64,000 nt of DNA from CAXMST01 sp963700785. Its GTDB lineage: Bacteria > Actinomycetota > Thermoleophilia > Solirubrobacterales > 70-9. Positions 62,729 to 64,000 of the stretch are shown here, piece after piece. Both the position numbers and the translations under genes were made by a program. Within the stretch, counting starts at the first letter, position 1. Each line of letters opens with the position of its first letter. Under the pieces are notes generated by a model. It saw nothing but the letters and a program-made list of their open reading frames with translations, had not been told where the DNA came from and ran no database searches. Where the stretch lies: NCBI GenBank assembly GCA_963700785.1, contig CAVOYZ010000011.1:1-64000 (forward strand). The letters run 5' to 3'.

Positions 62729-63817
62729 ATGACCCTGGTCGTAAAGCTCGGCTCCTCGATCGTCGCCGACGACGAGGGCACCCTGCGGGGCGACGTGCTC
62801 GACGGCGTCTGCGCCCAGGTTGGCGAGCTGCACGCGGCCGGGGAGGAGGTGGTGCTGGTCACCTCGGGGGCGATCGCGCGCGGAATCCGGGTCATGGGCC
62901 TGAGCGGGCGTCCCGCCGCGATCGACGAGCTGCAGGCGGCCTCCGCAGTCGGGCAGGGCTCGCTGTTCCGCGCCTACGAGGAGCGGCTGGCCGGCGGGGG
63001 CGTGCGCAGCGCCCAGGTGTTGCTGACCGCCTTCGACATGTCCGAGCGGATCCACTACCTGAACGCGCGCCAGACCCTGCAACGGCTGCTCGCCTGGCAT
63101 GTGGTCCCGGTGATCAACGAGAACGACACCACCGCGACCGACGAGATCACCTTCGGCGACAACGACTTCCTCTCGGCGCAGGTGGCGATCATGATCGAGG
63201 CCCGGGGCCTGATCCTGCTGACCAACACGGAGGGCCTGTTCAGCTCCGACCCGGCCACCGACCCGGAGGCCCGCCTGATCGGCGAGGTCAGCGACTTCGC
63301 CGAGCTCGACGGCCTCGCGATCGGCATGCACACCTCCAAGCACGGCTCGGGGGGGATGCGGAGCAAGGTCGTGGCGGCGGAGATGGCGAGCGGCGCCGGG
63401 ATCCCGGTCACGATCTGTGACGGCACCGGGACCGGCACGCTGCGGCGGGCGGCATCGGGCGAGCGGATCGGCACCCGTTTCGTCCCGCACGAGAACCGCG
63501 CCCCGAGCTTCAAGCTCTGGCTGCGCCACGCCGCTCCGGCCCGCGGCAGGGTCGAGGTCGACGCCGGAGCCGCGCGGATGCTGCGCGAGGGCGGTGCATC
63601 GCTGTTGCCGGTCGGCGTGCTCGCGGTCGCCGGCGAGTTCGCGGCCGGTGACCCGGTCGAGATCGTGCACGACGGCGAGGTCGTCGGCAAGGGCGTCGCC
63701 GAGCACTCCGCGGCGGTGATCGAACGGCTGCTCGGCCTGCGCAGCAGCGAGGTCGCCGAGCTGATCGGTGAGGGCACCGAGGAGGCCGTGCATCGCGACC
63801 GTTTCGTGCTGCTCTGA
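62729..63817 (+). CDS. proB: Glutamate 5-kinase
   Basis: First step of proline synthesis: ATP-dependent phosphorylation of glutamate. The amino-acid kinase domain (VVKLGSSIVADDEGTLRGDV, LVTSGAIARGIRVMGLSGRP, VVPVINENDTTATDEITFGD, KHGSGGMRSKVVAAEMASGA) runs to about residue 250. The C-terminal PUA domain follows (GRVEVDAGAARMLREGGASL, VAGEFAAGDPVEIVHDGEVV). 362 residues, complete. It is directly followed by proA. Confidence 0.96.
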   Translation: MTLVVKLGSSIVADDEGTLRGDVLDGVCAQVGELHAAGEEVVLVTSGAIARGIRVMGLSGRPAAIDELQAASAVGQGSLFRAYEERLAGGGVRSAQVLLTAFDMSERIHYLNARQTLQRLLAWHVVPVINENDTTATDEITFGDNDFLSAQVAIMIEARGLILLTNTEGLFSSDPATDPEARLIGEVSDFAELDGLAIGMHTSKHGSGGMRSKVVAAEMASGAGIPVTICDGTGTGTLRRAASGERIGTRFVPHENRAPSFKLWLRHAAPARGRVEVDAGAARMLREGGASLLPVGVLAVAGEFAAGDPVEIVHDGEVVGKGVAEHSAAVIERLLGLRSSEVAELIGEGTEEAVHRDRFVLL

Positions 63818-63821
63818 GCGG

Positions 63822-63843
63822 CCGCCGCGATTGGCCGCGGCGG
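63822..63843 (+). terminator. Hairpin between proB and proA
   Basis: CCGCCGCG / CGCGGCGG, 8-bp stem with a 6-base loop, right after the proB stop. It may limit read-through; proA has its own TACCCT box downstream. Confidence 0.35.
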
Positions 63844-63853
63844 GGGCGGTCGC

Positions 63854-63859
63854 TACCCT
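63854..63859 (+). promoter_or_regulatory. -10 box TACCCT of proA
   Basis: TACCCT is 7 nt before ATG 63867, matching the leaderless pattern of the window. Confidence 0.4.
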
Positions 63860-63866
63860 TCCCGGG

Positions 63867-64000
63867 ATGGCTGTAGCGGCCGAATCGATCACCGATATCT
63901 GCCGGCGAGCCCGCCGGGCCGCGTTGCTGCTGGCCGGGGTCTCGACCGAGCAGAAGGACGCCGCGCTGAGCCGCGCGGCGGCGCTGCTGCGCGAGCGCGT
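63867..64000 (+). CDS. proA: Gamma-glutamyl phosphate reductase, partial (5' end)
   Basis: Second step of proline synthesis. Only the first 44 residues are in the window (SITDICRRARRAALLLAGVS, then STEQKDAALSRAAALL). These match the helical N-terminus of ProA (A..L....K..AL..iA..L). Position after proB and reading frame support the call. The gene runs off the end of the window. Confidence 0.85.
   Translation, partial: MAVAAESITDICRRARRAALLLAGVSTEQKDAALSRAAALLRER

Noticed and set aside
60992..63892. Minus-strand open frame of about 966 codons opposite obg and proB
   Set aside because: Antisense shadow of obg and proB. Only its last about 46 codons (60992-61135), which are not opposite a real gene, look like true protein and are kept as a fragment.

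Overview
The window looks like chromosomal DNA of a very G+C-rich actinobacterium. The best guess is a member of Thermoleophilia (Solirubrobacterales or relatives). This is inferred from the F420 genes, the secreted proteins with a repetitive Lys-rich or KIAKNAV-type build, and the mre-mrd-rng-rplU-rpmA-obg-proBA order. No 16S gene is present to settle it. Most genes lack a Shine-Dalgarno site and instead have a TAnnnT box 6-9 nt before the start codon, so much of the transcription is probably leaderless.

0-4.8 kb: a manganese regulator/transporter pair (mntR-mntH) behind an 18-bp palindrome, two small unknown genes, an orphan THI5-like lipoprotein and an aquaporin. 4.85-10.7 kb: a coenzyme F420 cluster, with fbiC and a cupin on the plus strand converging on npdG-cofD-cofC-cofE. 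10.7-17 kb: a thioesterase, an HMG-CoA lyase-like enzyme, an NTF2-like protein, a 3-hydroxyacyl-CoA dehydrogenase, an M28 peptidase, a PAS-GGDEF-EAL protein and an SPW membrane protein. The dehydrogenase, the peptidase and the EAL protein are each broken by one single-base shift.

17.1-20.1 kb: tRNA-Arg(TCT) with a 38-bp copy of its 3' part 2.9 kb downstream. Together these bracket a secreted alpha/beta hydrolase and a decayed DUF3800 gene, which reads as the scar of an integrated element. 20.3-26 kb is an accessory stretch: tRNA-His, a secreted protein of eight 51-residue repeats (probable beta-propeller), other exported proteins, YjbQ, a universal stress protein probably fused to a membrane anchor, and a small LPXTG protein. 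26.2-30.8 kb: a LuxR-type ATP-binding regulator with about six indels, divergent from a SARP regulator, then a cation transporter with one indel.

30.8-43 kb: a coiled-coil protein, a patatin, an ECF sigma factor overlapping ogt, an HD hydrolase, an ArsR-SRPBCC pair, ctaG with a membrane-fused spermidine-synthase-like protein, ahcY, an aldo/keto reductase and trigger factor. 43-64 kb is core: clpP, clpX, valS, folC, ndk, maf, mreBCD-mrdA-rodA, rng, rplU, rpmA, obg, proB and the start of proA. Between rpmA and obg lie a DUF559 protein and two head-to-head gene fragments.

The single-base shifts fall mostly in short G/C runs, and also hit genes expected to be essential (mrdA, rplU). Most are therefore more likely sequence or assembly errors than true gene decay. 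The DUF3800 and acyltransferase remnants look truly degraded. I found no CRISPR array, prophage, insertion sequence or recognisable antiviral operon.
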